5,232 nt of DNA from Candidatus Dormiibacterota bacterium (lineage in GTDB: Bacteria; Chloroflexota; Dormibacteria; Aeolococcales; Aeolococcaceae): assembly GCA_003135255.1 (NCBI GenBank), contig PLAX01000011.1, positions 1,660 to 6,891 on the forward strand. The letters are read 5' to 3'. A program made the translations under genes and the position numbers. Within the stretch, counting starts at the first letter, position 1; each line of letters begins with the position of its first letter. Positions 1-5,232 of the stretch are shown here, piece by piece. The notes beneath the pieces were generated by a model. That model was not told where the DNA came from, did not search any database, and saw only the letters and a program-made list of their open reading frames with translations.

Positions 1-113
1 GGCTTGAGGAAGAGGAGCGGTTCCGGGGTGAGGGTGTGGCCGAGCTCGTCCGCGTGCTCGCGGTAGTTCCGTCCCACGCAAACGATCTTGCCGGGGCGCT
101 CGAGCCCACCCAT
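1..113 (-). CDS. FAH-family hydrolase/isomerase, N-terminal fragment (cut by window edge)
   Basis: Only the first 37 or so codons are present; the rest lies left of base 1. The reading frame gives MGGLERPGKIVCVGRNYREH and then continues with a PEPLLFLKP-like stretch. The GRNYxxHAxELG and PLxFxKP elements are the usual start of the fumarylacetoacetate hydrolase superfamily (acylpyruvate hydrolases, HHDD isomerases, fumarylpyruvate hydrolases). These are cytosolic metal-dependent enzymes that cleave or isomerise 2-oxo acids. The metal-binding acidic residues would be downstream, so the substrate cannot be named. I chose the ATG at 113 because GGAGGG (124-129, minus strand) sits 10 nt upstream. 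An in-frame ATG at 161 would add 16 residues but has no Shine-Dalgarno, and its extra codons are less GC-rich at third positions. The gene is divergent from the fpg homologue. Family assignment is confident; function and start are not. Confidence 0.8.
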   Translation of the reverse strand, partial: MGGLERPGKIVCVGRNYREHADELGHTLTPEPLLFLK

Positions 114-277
114 CCGCCAGCCACCCTCCGTGACCTGCCGCGCAAGGGAGGATTGTTCCATCTGGAGGGTCTCGGACGGAGCGGCGGAAGTCCCGATGCC
201 CGACCATTGACGGATGACCAAGTGCCCGGCCATGGCCACGGCCGCGCCCGCACCGCACACCCGCGGGGGTCACCGCC
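114..277. promoter_or_regulatory. Divergent intergenic region, presumed to hold two promoters
   Basis: This gap separates the divergent starts of the FAH-family gene and the fpg homologue, so promoters for both are expected here by position. The middle (about 150-225) is less GC-rich than the flanks. A TTGACG hexamer at 207-212 resembles a -35 box pointing toward fpg, but no acceptable -10 hexamer follows at normal spacing. I see no clear operator palindrome. This is positional inference only. Confidence 0.3.
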
Positions 278-1156
278 GTGCCTGAGCTGCCCGAGGTCCA
301 GGCGCTGGCGGAGATCCTCGACCGCCGCCTGCGCGGCCGCCGGGTCCAGGGACTGACGGTGGCCTCGATCGCCGCGCTCAAGACCTATGACCCGCCGGTC
401 GCCGCGCTGGCCGGCCGCGAGGTGACCGGAGTGGGCCGCCACGGGAAGTTCCTCGACATCGAGGCCGCGGACGGGGCCGGGAGAGGCGGGCCGCTGCACC
501 TCATCGCCCATCTGAGCCGGGCCGGCTGGGTCCGCTGGCGGGAGCGGGCCTCCGATGCCCGGCTGGCCCCGCGCGGCCCCCTGGCGGCACGCCTCCGCTT
601 CGAGGACGGTGCCGCACTCGACATCACCGAGATGGGCACCGAGAAGCGGCTCGCCCTCCACGTGGTCCGCGATCCCGCCGAGGTGGTCGGGGTGAGCCGG
701 CTGGGGATGGATGCGCTGGACGAGCGACTGGACCTGGATCGGCTCCGCGAGCTGCTGCGGGCGCGGCCGGGAACCCTGAAGGTGGCACTCAGCGACCAGA
801 GCCTCATCGCCGGGGTGGGCAATGCCTACTCCGACGAGATCCTCCACGCCGCCCGCCTCTCCCCCTTCGCCCGAGGCGACGGCCTCGACGACGCCGCGCT
901 GGCCCGGCTGCTGGTCGGGTTGCGCGAGACGCTCGGCTCGGCCCTGGAGCAGGCGCGCACCCTCGACGTCGACGGGCTCAAGGAGGGCAAGCGGTCGGGG
1001 ATGAGCGTCCACGGCCGGGCCGGAGAGCCGTGCCCGGTCTGCGGCGACACGGTGCGCGAGGTATCGCTCGCTTCGCGCTCGTTCCAGTACTGCCCGGGGT
1101 GCCAGACCGGCGGCCGCGTCTTCGCCGATCGGAGGATGTCCCGCCTGCTGCGCTGA
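278..1156 (+). CDS. mutM: Fpg/Nei-family DNA glycosylase (formamidopyrimidine-DNA glycosylase-like)
   Basis: This is a base-excision repair enzyme, expected to remove oxidised bases and cut the abasic strand by beta,delta-elimination. The 292-residue protein begins MPELPEV. Pro2 (the Schiff-base nucleophile after Met removal) and Glu3 are intact, which fixes the GTG start at 278. A GGGGG run at 265-269 is a weak ribosome site 8 nt upstream. Lys57 in GRHGKFLDI matches the conserved catalytic-pocket lysine. GVGNAYSDEIL (179-189), with Asn182, is the helix-two-turn-helix DNA-binding motif. A C-terminal zinc finger has Cys252, Cys255, Cys272 and Cys275, followed by an unusual tail of about 17 residues ending in RRMSRLLR. 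The usual intercalating Met (HLGMSG) is replaced by HLSRAG (78-83), and the DPRRFG loop by a TEMGTEKRLA stretch (117-126). From memory both changes typify an actinobacterial subfamily, so 8-oxoguanine specificity is not assured. It is convergent with aroA. Confidence 0.9.
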   Translation: MPELPEVQALAEILDRRLRGRRVQGLTVASIAALKTYDPPVAALAGREVTGVGRHGKFLDIEAADGAGRGGPLHLIAHLSRAGWVRWRERASDARLAPRGPLAARLRFEDGAALDITEMGTEKRLALHVVRDPAEVVGVSRLGMDALDERLDLDRLRELLRARPGTLKVALSDQSLIAGVGNAYSDEILHAARLSPFARGDGLDDAALARLLVGLRETLGSALEQARTLDVDGLKEGKRSGMSVHGRAGEPCPVCGDTVREVSLASRSFQYCPGCQTGGRVFADRRMSRLLR

Positions 1157-1211
1157 GCCAGCCAGTCATCCCGATCCCCTCGCCACAGGTGGAGATCTGA
1201 GCCTGCGGCGC
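1157..1211. other. Convergent intergenic gap, no clear terminator
   Basis: These 55 nt separate the stop codons of the fpg homologue and aroA, where a bidirectional terminator might be expected. I see only short, weak hairpins. One is a 5-bp CGGCG/CGCCG stem at 1206-1219 that overlaps the aroA stop codon. No T-tract follows on either strand, so intrinsic termination is not supported. Confidence 0.3.
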
Positions 1212-2516
1212 CTACGCCGACGAGATCGACGCCAGGTCCTCGAAGAAGCCCGGGTAGGAGATGGAGACCGACTCCGCGCCGGCGATGTGAGTGAGCCCCG
1301 GTCCCGCGGCGAGGCACCCTGCCACCGCGAAGGCCATCGCCAGCCGGTGATCGCCGGCGGCGTCCACCGCCGCCGGGACCAGCCGGGTCGGCCCCTCGAT
1401 GACCAGCCCGTCGCGGAGCGTCTCGCAGGCCGCACCCATTCGTCTCAATCCCTCGGCCAGGCGGGCGATCCGATCGGACTCCTTGGCCCGGAGCTCGGCG
1501 GCATCGCGGATCTCCGTCACCCCCACGGCCTGGGTGGCGAGCACGGCGATCACCGGCAGCTCGTCGATGAGCCGGGGGACCAGCGCCCCCTCGATCCGGG
1601 CCCCGTGCAGCGGCCCGCCGAGCACCTCCACATCGCCGACCGGCTCCACGCCGCCGGCGGGCTCGCGTTCCTGGACGTCGACCGACGCGCCCATGGCGCG
1701 CAGCACCTCGATGACCCCGTCGCGCCCGGGGTTGAGCCCCACCTCCGGGCAGCGCACCCGCCAGCCCTCGCGCGCCGCCGCCAGGCAGAGGAAGAACGCG
1801 GCCGAGCTGATGTCACCAGGGATGCGCAGACCGAACGGCTGGAGCGCGCCGGGGGTGACGGTGACCCGCCCCGCGCCACTCACCACCTCGATGCCGCAGA
1901 GCGCGAGGAGGCGCTCGGTGTGGTCGCGGGTCGGTGCCGGCTCGAGGACCGTCGTGGGACCGTCGGCGAAGAGGCCGGCGAGCAGCACCGCCGTCTTGAC
2001 CTGGGCGCTCGCCACCGGGGGTTCGAAGGTGATCGCTCGGAGGGGACGCCGCCCCTCGATGGTCATCGGGGCCGTGCCCTCAGGCCCCAGCCGGACCGCG
2101 GCCCCCATCTGCTGGAGCGGGGCGGCGATGCGGCGCATCGGGCGCCGCATCAGTGAGGGGTCCCCCTGCAGGCAGGCGGTGATCGGATGCCCGGCGATGG
2201 CCCCGGCGAGCATCCTCATGGTGCTCCCCGAGTTTCCGCAGTCGAGCCGGTCGCTCGGTGCGCTCAGCGCATGGTCCGGGCCGTTGCCCTCCACCATGGC
2301 GCGGCCGTCGCCGTGGATCCGGATGAAGACGCCGCAGGCCTCCAGGCACGACGCGGTGTGGGCGACGTCCTCGCCCGGGGCCAGCCCGCCCAGGTAGGTG
2401 CGGCCACGCGCCAGCGCCCCGAGGATGAGGGCGCGGTGGCTGATGCTCTTGTCGCCGGGCACCCGCACCTCCCCCTCCAGCCGGAAGATCGGCGCCAGGT
2501 TGACGGGAGGGCTCAT
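1212..2516 (-). CDS. aroA: 3-phosphoshikimate 1-carboxyvinyltransferase (EPSP synthase)
   Basis: This is the sixth step of the shikimate pathway: transfer of the enolpyruvyl group of PEP to shikimate-3-phosphate in the cytosol. The 434-residue product has normal length. Visible signatures, in order, are GDKSISHRA (21-29; Lys23, Ser24, Arg28 for substrate binding), GNSGSTMR (94-101), GDPSLMRRP (118-126), SAQVK (170-174), RDHTE (197-201), LIDELP with catalytic Asp318, KESDR (345-349, Glu346) and DHR (389-391). GDKS, SAQVK and RDHTE match the class II EPSP synthase motifs, although the N-x-T-R motif reads NPGR (262-265). I chose the ATG at 2516 because the protein then begins just before the conserved first strand. 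The frame stays open to a TTG at 2585, which would overlap trpA. No Shine-Dalgarno precedes 2516. The gene lies 31 nt downstream of trpA and is probably co-transcribed. It is the last gene of the cluster. Confidence 0.95.
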   Translation of the reverse strand: MSPPVNLAPIFRLEGEVRVPGDKSISHRALILGALARGRTYLGGLAPGEDVAHTASCLEACGVFIRIHGDGRAMVEGNGPDHALSAPSDRLDCGNSGSTMRMLAGAIAGHPITACLQGDPSLMRRPMRRIAAPLQQMGAAVRLGPEGTAPMTIEGRRPLRAITFEPPVASAQVKTAVLLAGLFADGPTTVLEPAPTRDHTERLLALCGIEVVSGAGRVTVTPGALQPFGLRIPGDISSAAFFLCLAAAREGWRVRCPEVGLNPGRDGVIEVLRAMGASVDVQEREPAGGVEPVGDVEVLGGPLHGARIEGALVPRLIDELPVIAVLATQAVGVTEIRDAAELRAKESDRIARLAEGLRRMGAACETLRDGLVIEGPTRLVPAAVDAAGDHRLAMAFAVAGCLAAGPGLTHIAGAESVSISYPGFFEDLASISSA

Positions 2517-2539
2517 CGGAGAGACACCGGGGAGCTCAT
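2513..2539 (-). other. Possible 8-codon mini-ORF between trpA and aroA
   Basis: An ATG at 2539 opens a frame reading MSSPVSLR. Its TGA (2515-2513) overlaps the aroA ATG as ATGA, the same junction geometry as trpF/trpB. It starts 8 nt after the trpA stop. aroA has no Shine-Dalgarno of its own; the sequence before its ATG is pyrimidine-rich. The mini-ORF could therefore pass ribosomes from trpA to aroA. Its own upstream site (GGGTGA, about 10 nt away) is poor, and so short a frame can arise by chance. Confidence 0.2.
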
Positions 2540-2547
2540 CGCGGCGG

Positions 2548-3360
2548 TCACCCGGCCGCGCCCACCCCGCGGAGCTCGCGGACAAACCGCTCCGCGATCA
2601 CCCCAGGGTCGTCCCCGCCGCTCGCGATGGCGTCGAGCAGTGCGGACCCGACCACCACCGCTTCGCAGTGGCGGGCAAGCGCCTCGACGTGCTCGGGGCG
2701 GGAGATGCCGAAGCCGAGAGCCCGCGGCAGAGCGGTCACCGAGCGCACCCGCTCCAGCAGGTCCAGGGCGGCGGGGCTCACGCTTGCGCGGGCGCCGGTG
2801 GTGCCGGTGACGCTGACGCAGTAGACGAAGCCCGCAGCGGTGGCGGCGACCCGGGCCACCCGCGAGGTCGGGGTGGTGGGTGCCACCAGGGGGATGTGGG
2901 CCAGCCCGTGAGCCCCGAGCGACGCGGCCAGGCCGGCCGCCTCCTCGACGGGCAGGTCGGGGACGATCACGCCGTCGATCCCCGCCGCGGCGCAGGCGGC
3001 GGCGAAGGCCTCGACGCCCATGGCGAGCACCGGGTTGATGTAGGTCATCGCCGCCACCGGGATGGTCAGACCGGCGTCCCGCGCCTGCGCCACCTGCGAG
3101 ATGGCGCGAGCCGGCGTCATCCCCTGCTCCAGGGCCCGCCAGCCGGCGTTCTGGATGGTGGGACCGTCCGCCAGCGGGTCGCTGAAGGGAATGCCCACCT
3201 CGGCGGCCAGGCTGCCCGCCCGCTGGCAGGCGAGCAGGAGCGGAGCGGTGTCGCCGGGGCCCGGGAAGCCGGCGGTGACGTAGGGGATGATCCCGGGCCG
3301 CCCGCCTGCAGCCCGCGCCGCGAAGGCGGCCTCGAACCTCCCCGCGCCGGCGGCGGTCAC
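2548..3360 (-). CDS. trpA: Tryptophan synthase alpha subunit
   Basis: TrpA cleaves indole-3-glycerol phosphate to indole and glyceraldehyde-3-phosphate. The indole is channelled to TrpB in the alpha2-beta2 complex. The 270-residue protein is a full-length TIM barrel. The signature EVGIPFSDPLADGPTIQNA spans 54-72 and carries both catalytic acids, Glu54 and Asp65 (E. coli Glu49 and Asp60). IPYVTAGFP (25-33), MTYINPVL (105-112), VPDLPVEE (133-140), the Y180/VTGTTGAR loop (184-191) and the phosphate-binding GFGIS (216-220) and VGSAL (237-241) are all recognisable. The start is GTG at 3360, with GGAGGAG 5 nt upstream. The GTGA at 3360-3357 also contains the trpB stop, so translation is likely coupled and subunit output matched. 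No key residue is missing. Confidence 0.97.
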   Translation of the reverse strand: MTAAGAGRFEAAFAARAAGGRPGIIPYVTAGFPGPGDTAPLLLACQRAGSLAAEVGIPFSDPLADGPTIQNAGWRALEQGMTPARAISQVAQARDAGLTIPVAAMTYINPVLAMGVEAFAAACAAAGIDGVIVPDLPVEEAAGLAASLGAHGLAHIPLVAPTTPTSRVARVAATAAGFVYCVSVTGTTGARASVSPAALDLLERVRSVTALPRALGFGISRPEHVEALARHCEAVVVGSALLDAIASGGDDPGVIAERFVRELRGVGAAG

Positions 3361-4547
3361 GTCATCTCCTCCCCGGTGCCGCCCACGGCCCTGACGGTGT
3401 CGATGTCCTTGTCTCCGCGGCCGCTCAGGCAGACCAGCACCCGGTGGCCCGGGCCCAGCTCCCGGGCGCGCCGCTCGGCGACCGCCAGGGCGTGGCTGGA
3501 TTCCAGCGCGGGGATGATCCCCTCCATCCGGCAGAGGCGATGAAAGGCGCGCAGCGCCTCATTGTCGGTGCAGGTGACGTAGCGCGCGCGCTCGGCGTCG
3601 CGGAGAGCGGCGTGCTCGGGACCCACCCCGGGGTAGTCGAGCCCCGCCGAGATCGAATGGGTCTCGCGCACCTGTCCGTGGGCGTCCTGGAGGAGGTAGC
3701 TGTAGGCGCCATGGAGGACCCCCGGCCTGCCCGCCTCGAGCGACGCCGCGTGCTCCCCCGTCTCGATGCCGCGACCGGCGGCCTCCACCCCGAGCAGCTC
3801 CACGTCCTCGTCCTCGAGGAAGGCGGTGAAGATGCCGATGGCGTTGCTGCCCCCACCCACGCAGGCGACCACCGAGTCGGGGAGCTCCCCCCAGCGCTGC
3901 AGCGCCTGCCGGCGCGCCTCGTCGCCGATCACCCTCTGGAACCGCTTGACCAGGGTGGGATAGGGGTGGGGACCGACCACCGACCCGATCACGTAGTGCG
4001 TGTTCTCGACATTGGTGACCCAATCTCGAATGGCCTCGTTGGTGGCGTCCTTCAAGGTCTTGGACCCGCTGTCGACGGGCCTCACCTCGGCCCCGAGAAG
4101 TCCCATCTTGTAGACGTTCAGCGCCTGGCGGCGGATGTCCTCGCGGCCCATGTAGACGACGCACTCGAGGCCAAAGCAGGCGCACACGGTGGCGGTGGCG
4201 ACGCCGTGCTGGCCCGCCCCGGTCTCGGCGATGATCCGGGTCTTGCCCATCCGCCGGGCGAGCAGCACCTGGCCGAGCGCGTTGTTGAGCTTGTGGGCGC
4301 CGGTGTGGACCAGGTCCTCGCGCTTGAGCCAGATCTCGGCGCCGCCACAGGCCTCGGTCAGCCGCCGGGCAAGGGTCAGCGGGGTGGGCCGCCCGGCGTA
4401 GTCGTAGAGCCAGCCGTCGAGCTCGGCGATGAAGACGGGATCGGCGAGAGCCTCGTTCATCGCCACCTCCAGCTCCTCGAGCGCCGGGACGAGCGTCTCG
4501 GGCACGAAGGCCCCGCCGTAGATGCCGAACCGTCCGGCGGTGGTCAT
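3357..4547 (-). CDS. trpB: Tryptophan synthase beta subunit
   Basis: TrpB is the PLP enzyme that condenses indole with L-serine to give L-tryptophan, working with TrpA. The 396-residue protein has the length and motifs of the canonical TrpB1 type. GRFGIYGGAFVPE (5-17) is the N-terminal signature. GAHKLNNALGQ (83-93) contains the PLP Schiff-base Lys86. ETGAGQHG (108-115) carries catalytic Glu108. GGGSNA (231-236) binds the PLP phosphate. LDYPGVGPEH (303-312), ALESSHA (347-353, Glu349) and LSGRGDKD (374-381, Ser375 near the PLP ring) follow. The start is ATG at 4547, with AAGGAGG 6 nt upstream. The ATGA (4547-4544) also contains the trpF stop. The frame remains open upstream across trpF to about 5186, but that extension is Arg/Gly/Pro-rich and unlike TrpB, so it is not part of the protein. 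Confidence 0.98.
   Translation of the reverse strand: MTTAGRFGIYGGAFVPETLVPALEELEVAMNEALADPVFIAELDGWLYDYAGRPTPLTLARRLTEACGGAEIWLKREDLVHTGAHKLNNALGQVLLARRMGKTRIIAETGAGQHGVATATVCACFGLECVVYMGREDIRRQALNVYKMGLLGAEVRPVDSGSKTLKDATNEAIRDWVTNVENTHYVIGSVVGPHPYPTLVKRFQRVIGDEARRQALQRWGELPDSVVACVGGGSNAIGIFTAFLEDEDVELLGVEAAGRGIETGEHAASLEAGRPGVLHGAYSYLLQDAHGQVRETHSISAGLDYPGVGPEHAALRDAERARYVTCTDNEALRAFHRLCRMEGIIPALESSHALAVAERRARELGPGHRVLVCLSGRGDKDIDTVRAVGGTGEEMT
3366..3372 (-). promoter_or_regulatory. Shine-Dalgarno site for trpA, inside trpB
   Basis: On the minus strand GGAGGAG stands 5 nt before the trpA GTG at 3360, within the last codons of trpB. It decides the GTG start and supports translational coupling through the 4-nt overlap. 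Confidence 0.8.
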
Positions 4548-5230
4548 CGACTCCCTCCTTGGCGGCCGGCGGAATCCGCCGCCGCCCGCATCCGGCGCGC
4601 CTCGACCGTGGCAAAGGCCTCCCGCGCCGCCAGCACGAAGTCTCGCACTCGCCCGGGATCCTTGACGCCCGGGCTCGACTCCAGCCCGCTGCTCGCATCG
4701 ACGCCGTGGGGACGGACCCGCTCGATGGCGGCGGCGACGGTGTCGGGGGTGAGGCCTCCGGCCAGGATGATGGGGCGGTGGGCGGCCACCTCGGCGGCGG
4801 TCGCGAGATCGATCGGAACCCCCGTCCCCCCGGGGAGAGCTCCGCCCGAACGCGGCGCGCTGTCGAGCAGGAGCAGGCAGTCCGGCCACCAGTCGGTGGT
4901 GAAGGCTTCGCCCGGACCGGCGGGGTTGACCCCTCGGATCACGGTGACGTCGAGGTCGCCCACCACCCCAGGGTCCACCTGGCCGTGGAGCTGGACCGCG
5001 TCCAGCCGGTGGCGCCGGGTCAGCTCCCGGCAGCGCTCCGCCGACGGCTCGACCATCACCCCGACCAGGTCGGCCCGCCCGGCCAGCGCCCGCCGGACCG
5101 CCTCCACCTCGGCGTCGCCGGCGTGCCGGGGGCTGCGGGGCTCGAGCACGACCCCCACCCAGTCGGCACCGGCGTCGATGGCGCACTCGGCGATCGCCGC
5201 GGTGCGCACGCCGCAGACCTTGACGATCAC
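4544..5230 (-). CDS. trpF: Phosphoribosylanthranilate isomerase (5' end at window edge)
   Basis: TrpF converts N-(5'-phosphoribosyl)anthranilate to CdRP by an Amadori rearrangement, upstream of TrpC and TrpAB. The 228 readable residues form a single (beta-alpha)8 barrel. VKVCGVRT (3-10) holds the catalytic base Cys6. PRSPR (31-35), VQLHG (79-83), LLLLDSAP (119-126) with catalytic Asp123, GGTG (134-137), ILAGGLTPDTV (155-165) and VDASSGLESSPGVKD (177-191) are standard PRAI elements. The last two bind substrate phosphate. The usual GGTGxxFDW reads GGTGVPIDL here. About 20 residues beyond the final barrel helix form a basic tail whose codons include the trpB ribosome site. GTG at 5230 matches the normal family start, but only two bases lie beyond it, so a start further upstream cannot be excluded. 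The neighbouring trpC is not in view. Confidence 0.95.
   Translation of the reverse strand: MIVKVCGVRTAAIAECAIDAGADWVGVVLEPRSPRHAGDAEVEAVRRALAGRADLVGVMVEPSAERCRELTRRHRLDAVQLHGQVDPGVVGDLDVTVIRGVNPAGPGEAFTTDWWPDCLLLLDSAPRSGGALPGGTGVPIDLATAAEVAAHRPIILAGGLTPDTVAAAIERVRPHGVDASSGLESSPGVKDPGRVRDFVLAAREAFATVEARRMRAAADSAGRQGGSR
4554..4560 (-). promoter_or_regulatory. Shine-Dalgarno site for trpB, inside trpF
   Basis: AAGGAGG on the minus strand lies 6 nt before the trpB ATG at 4547 and within the last codons of trpF. It is close to the ideal anti-16S complement and rules out the longer upstream extension of the trpB frame. Confidence 0.85.
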
Positions 5231-5232
5231 CG

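Noticed and set aside
207..236. TTGACG as a -35 box for the fpg homologue.
   Set aside because: At 16-18 nt downstream the sequence is CCATGG-like with no TAnnnT hexamer, so a sigma-70-type promoter is not supported by sequence.
1183..1219. Possible terminator hairpins between the convergent genes (imperfect CTCGCCAC/GTGGAG and CGGCG/CGCCG).
   Set aside because: Stems are 3-5 bp or interrupted, loops are too short or the stem overlaps the stop codon, and there is no T-tract. Such pairings are common by chance at this GC content.
1287..2397. Long plus-strand open frames opposite aroA (about 290 and 330 codons).
   Set aside because: Their translations are Arg/Pro/Ser/His-rich with no recognisable domain. 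They are antisense shadows, expected in GC-rich DNA, over a gene with clear motifs.
2517..2585. An extended aroA starting at TTG 2585, overlapping the end of trpA.
   Set aside because: The added residues are not EPSP synthase-like, the start codon is TTG, and the ATG at 2516 places the conserved GDKS motif at the normal distance from the N-terminus.
2398..3543. A 381-codon plus-strand frame opposite trpA and the aroA start.
   Set aside because: Low-complexity Gly/Arg/Ala/His composition and complete overlap with real genes mark it as a shadow.
4548..5186. The trpB frame stays open upstream across trpF, suggesting a longer fused TrpB of about 609 residues.
   Set aside because: The extension is Arg/Gly/Pro-rich low-complexity translation of the other frame of trpF. 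trpF itself has full PRAI motifs there, and a near-perfect Shine-Dalgarno precedes the ATG at 4547.

Overview
This is a very GC-rich window (around 70% by eye, with third codon positions almost all G or C). It carries ordinary housekeeping genes, packed tightly. The DNA glycosylase at 278-1156 resembles, from memory, a Fpg/Nei subfamily common in Streptomyces and other actinobacteria. GC content, GTG starts and strong Shine-Dalgarno sites also fit an actinobacterium or another high-GC Terrabacteria lineage such as Chloroflexota or Dormibacterota. The window alone does not settle the lineage.

Layout: (1) The left edge holds the 5' end of a minus-strand fumarylacetoacetate-hydrolase (FAH) family gene, cut by the window. 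(2) It is divergent from a plus-strand fpg/mutM-like gene. (3) After a 55-bp convergent gap comes a minus-strand cluster that fills the rest. In transcription order, right to left, it reads trpF, trpB, trpA, aroA. trpF/trpB and trpB/trpA each overlap by 4 nt, with strong Shine-Dalgarno sites inside the upstream gene. aroA follows trpA after 31 nt. Its ATG overlaps the stop of a possible 8-codon mini-ORF lying between the two.

Function: AroA makes 5-enolpyruvylshikimate-3-phosphate, the immediate precursor of chorismate. TrpF, TrpB and TrpA carry out late steps of tryptophan synthesis from chorismate-derived anthranilate. The cluster therefore couples a supply step with the tail of a consuming pathway. 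It recalls the Bacillus aromatic supraoperon in reduced form. The remaining trp genes (trpE, trpD, trpC) are not in the window and may lie beyond its right edge.

I see no tRNA, rRNA, mobile element, CRISPR array, long repeat or convincing terminator, and no sign of a new biological system. The points worth a second look are modest: the trp-aroA linkage, the mini-ORF before aroA, class-II-like motifs in AroA, and non-canonical active-site residues in the Fpg homologue.
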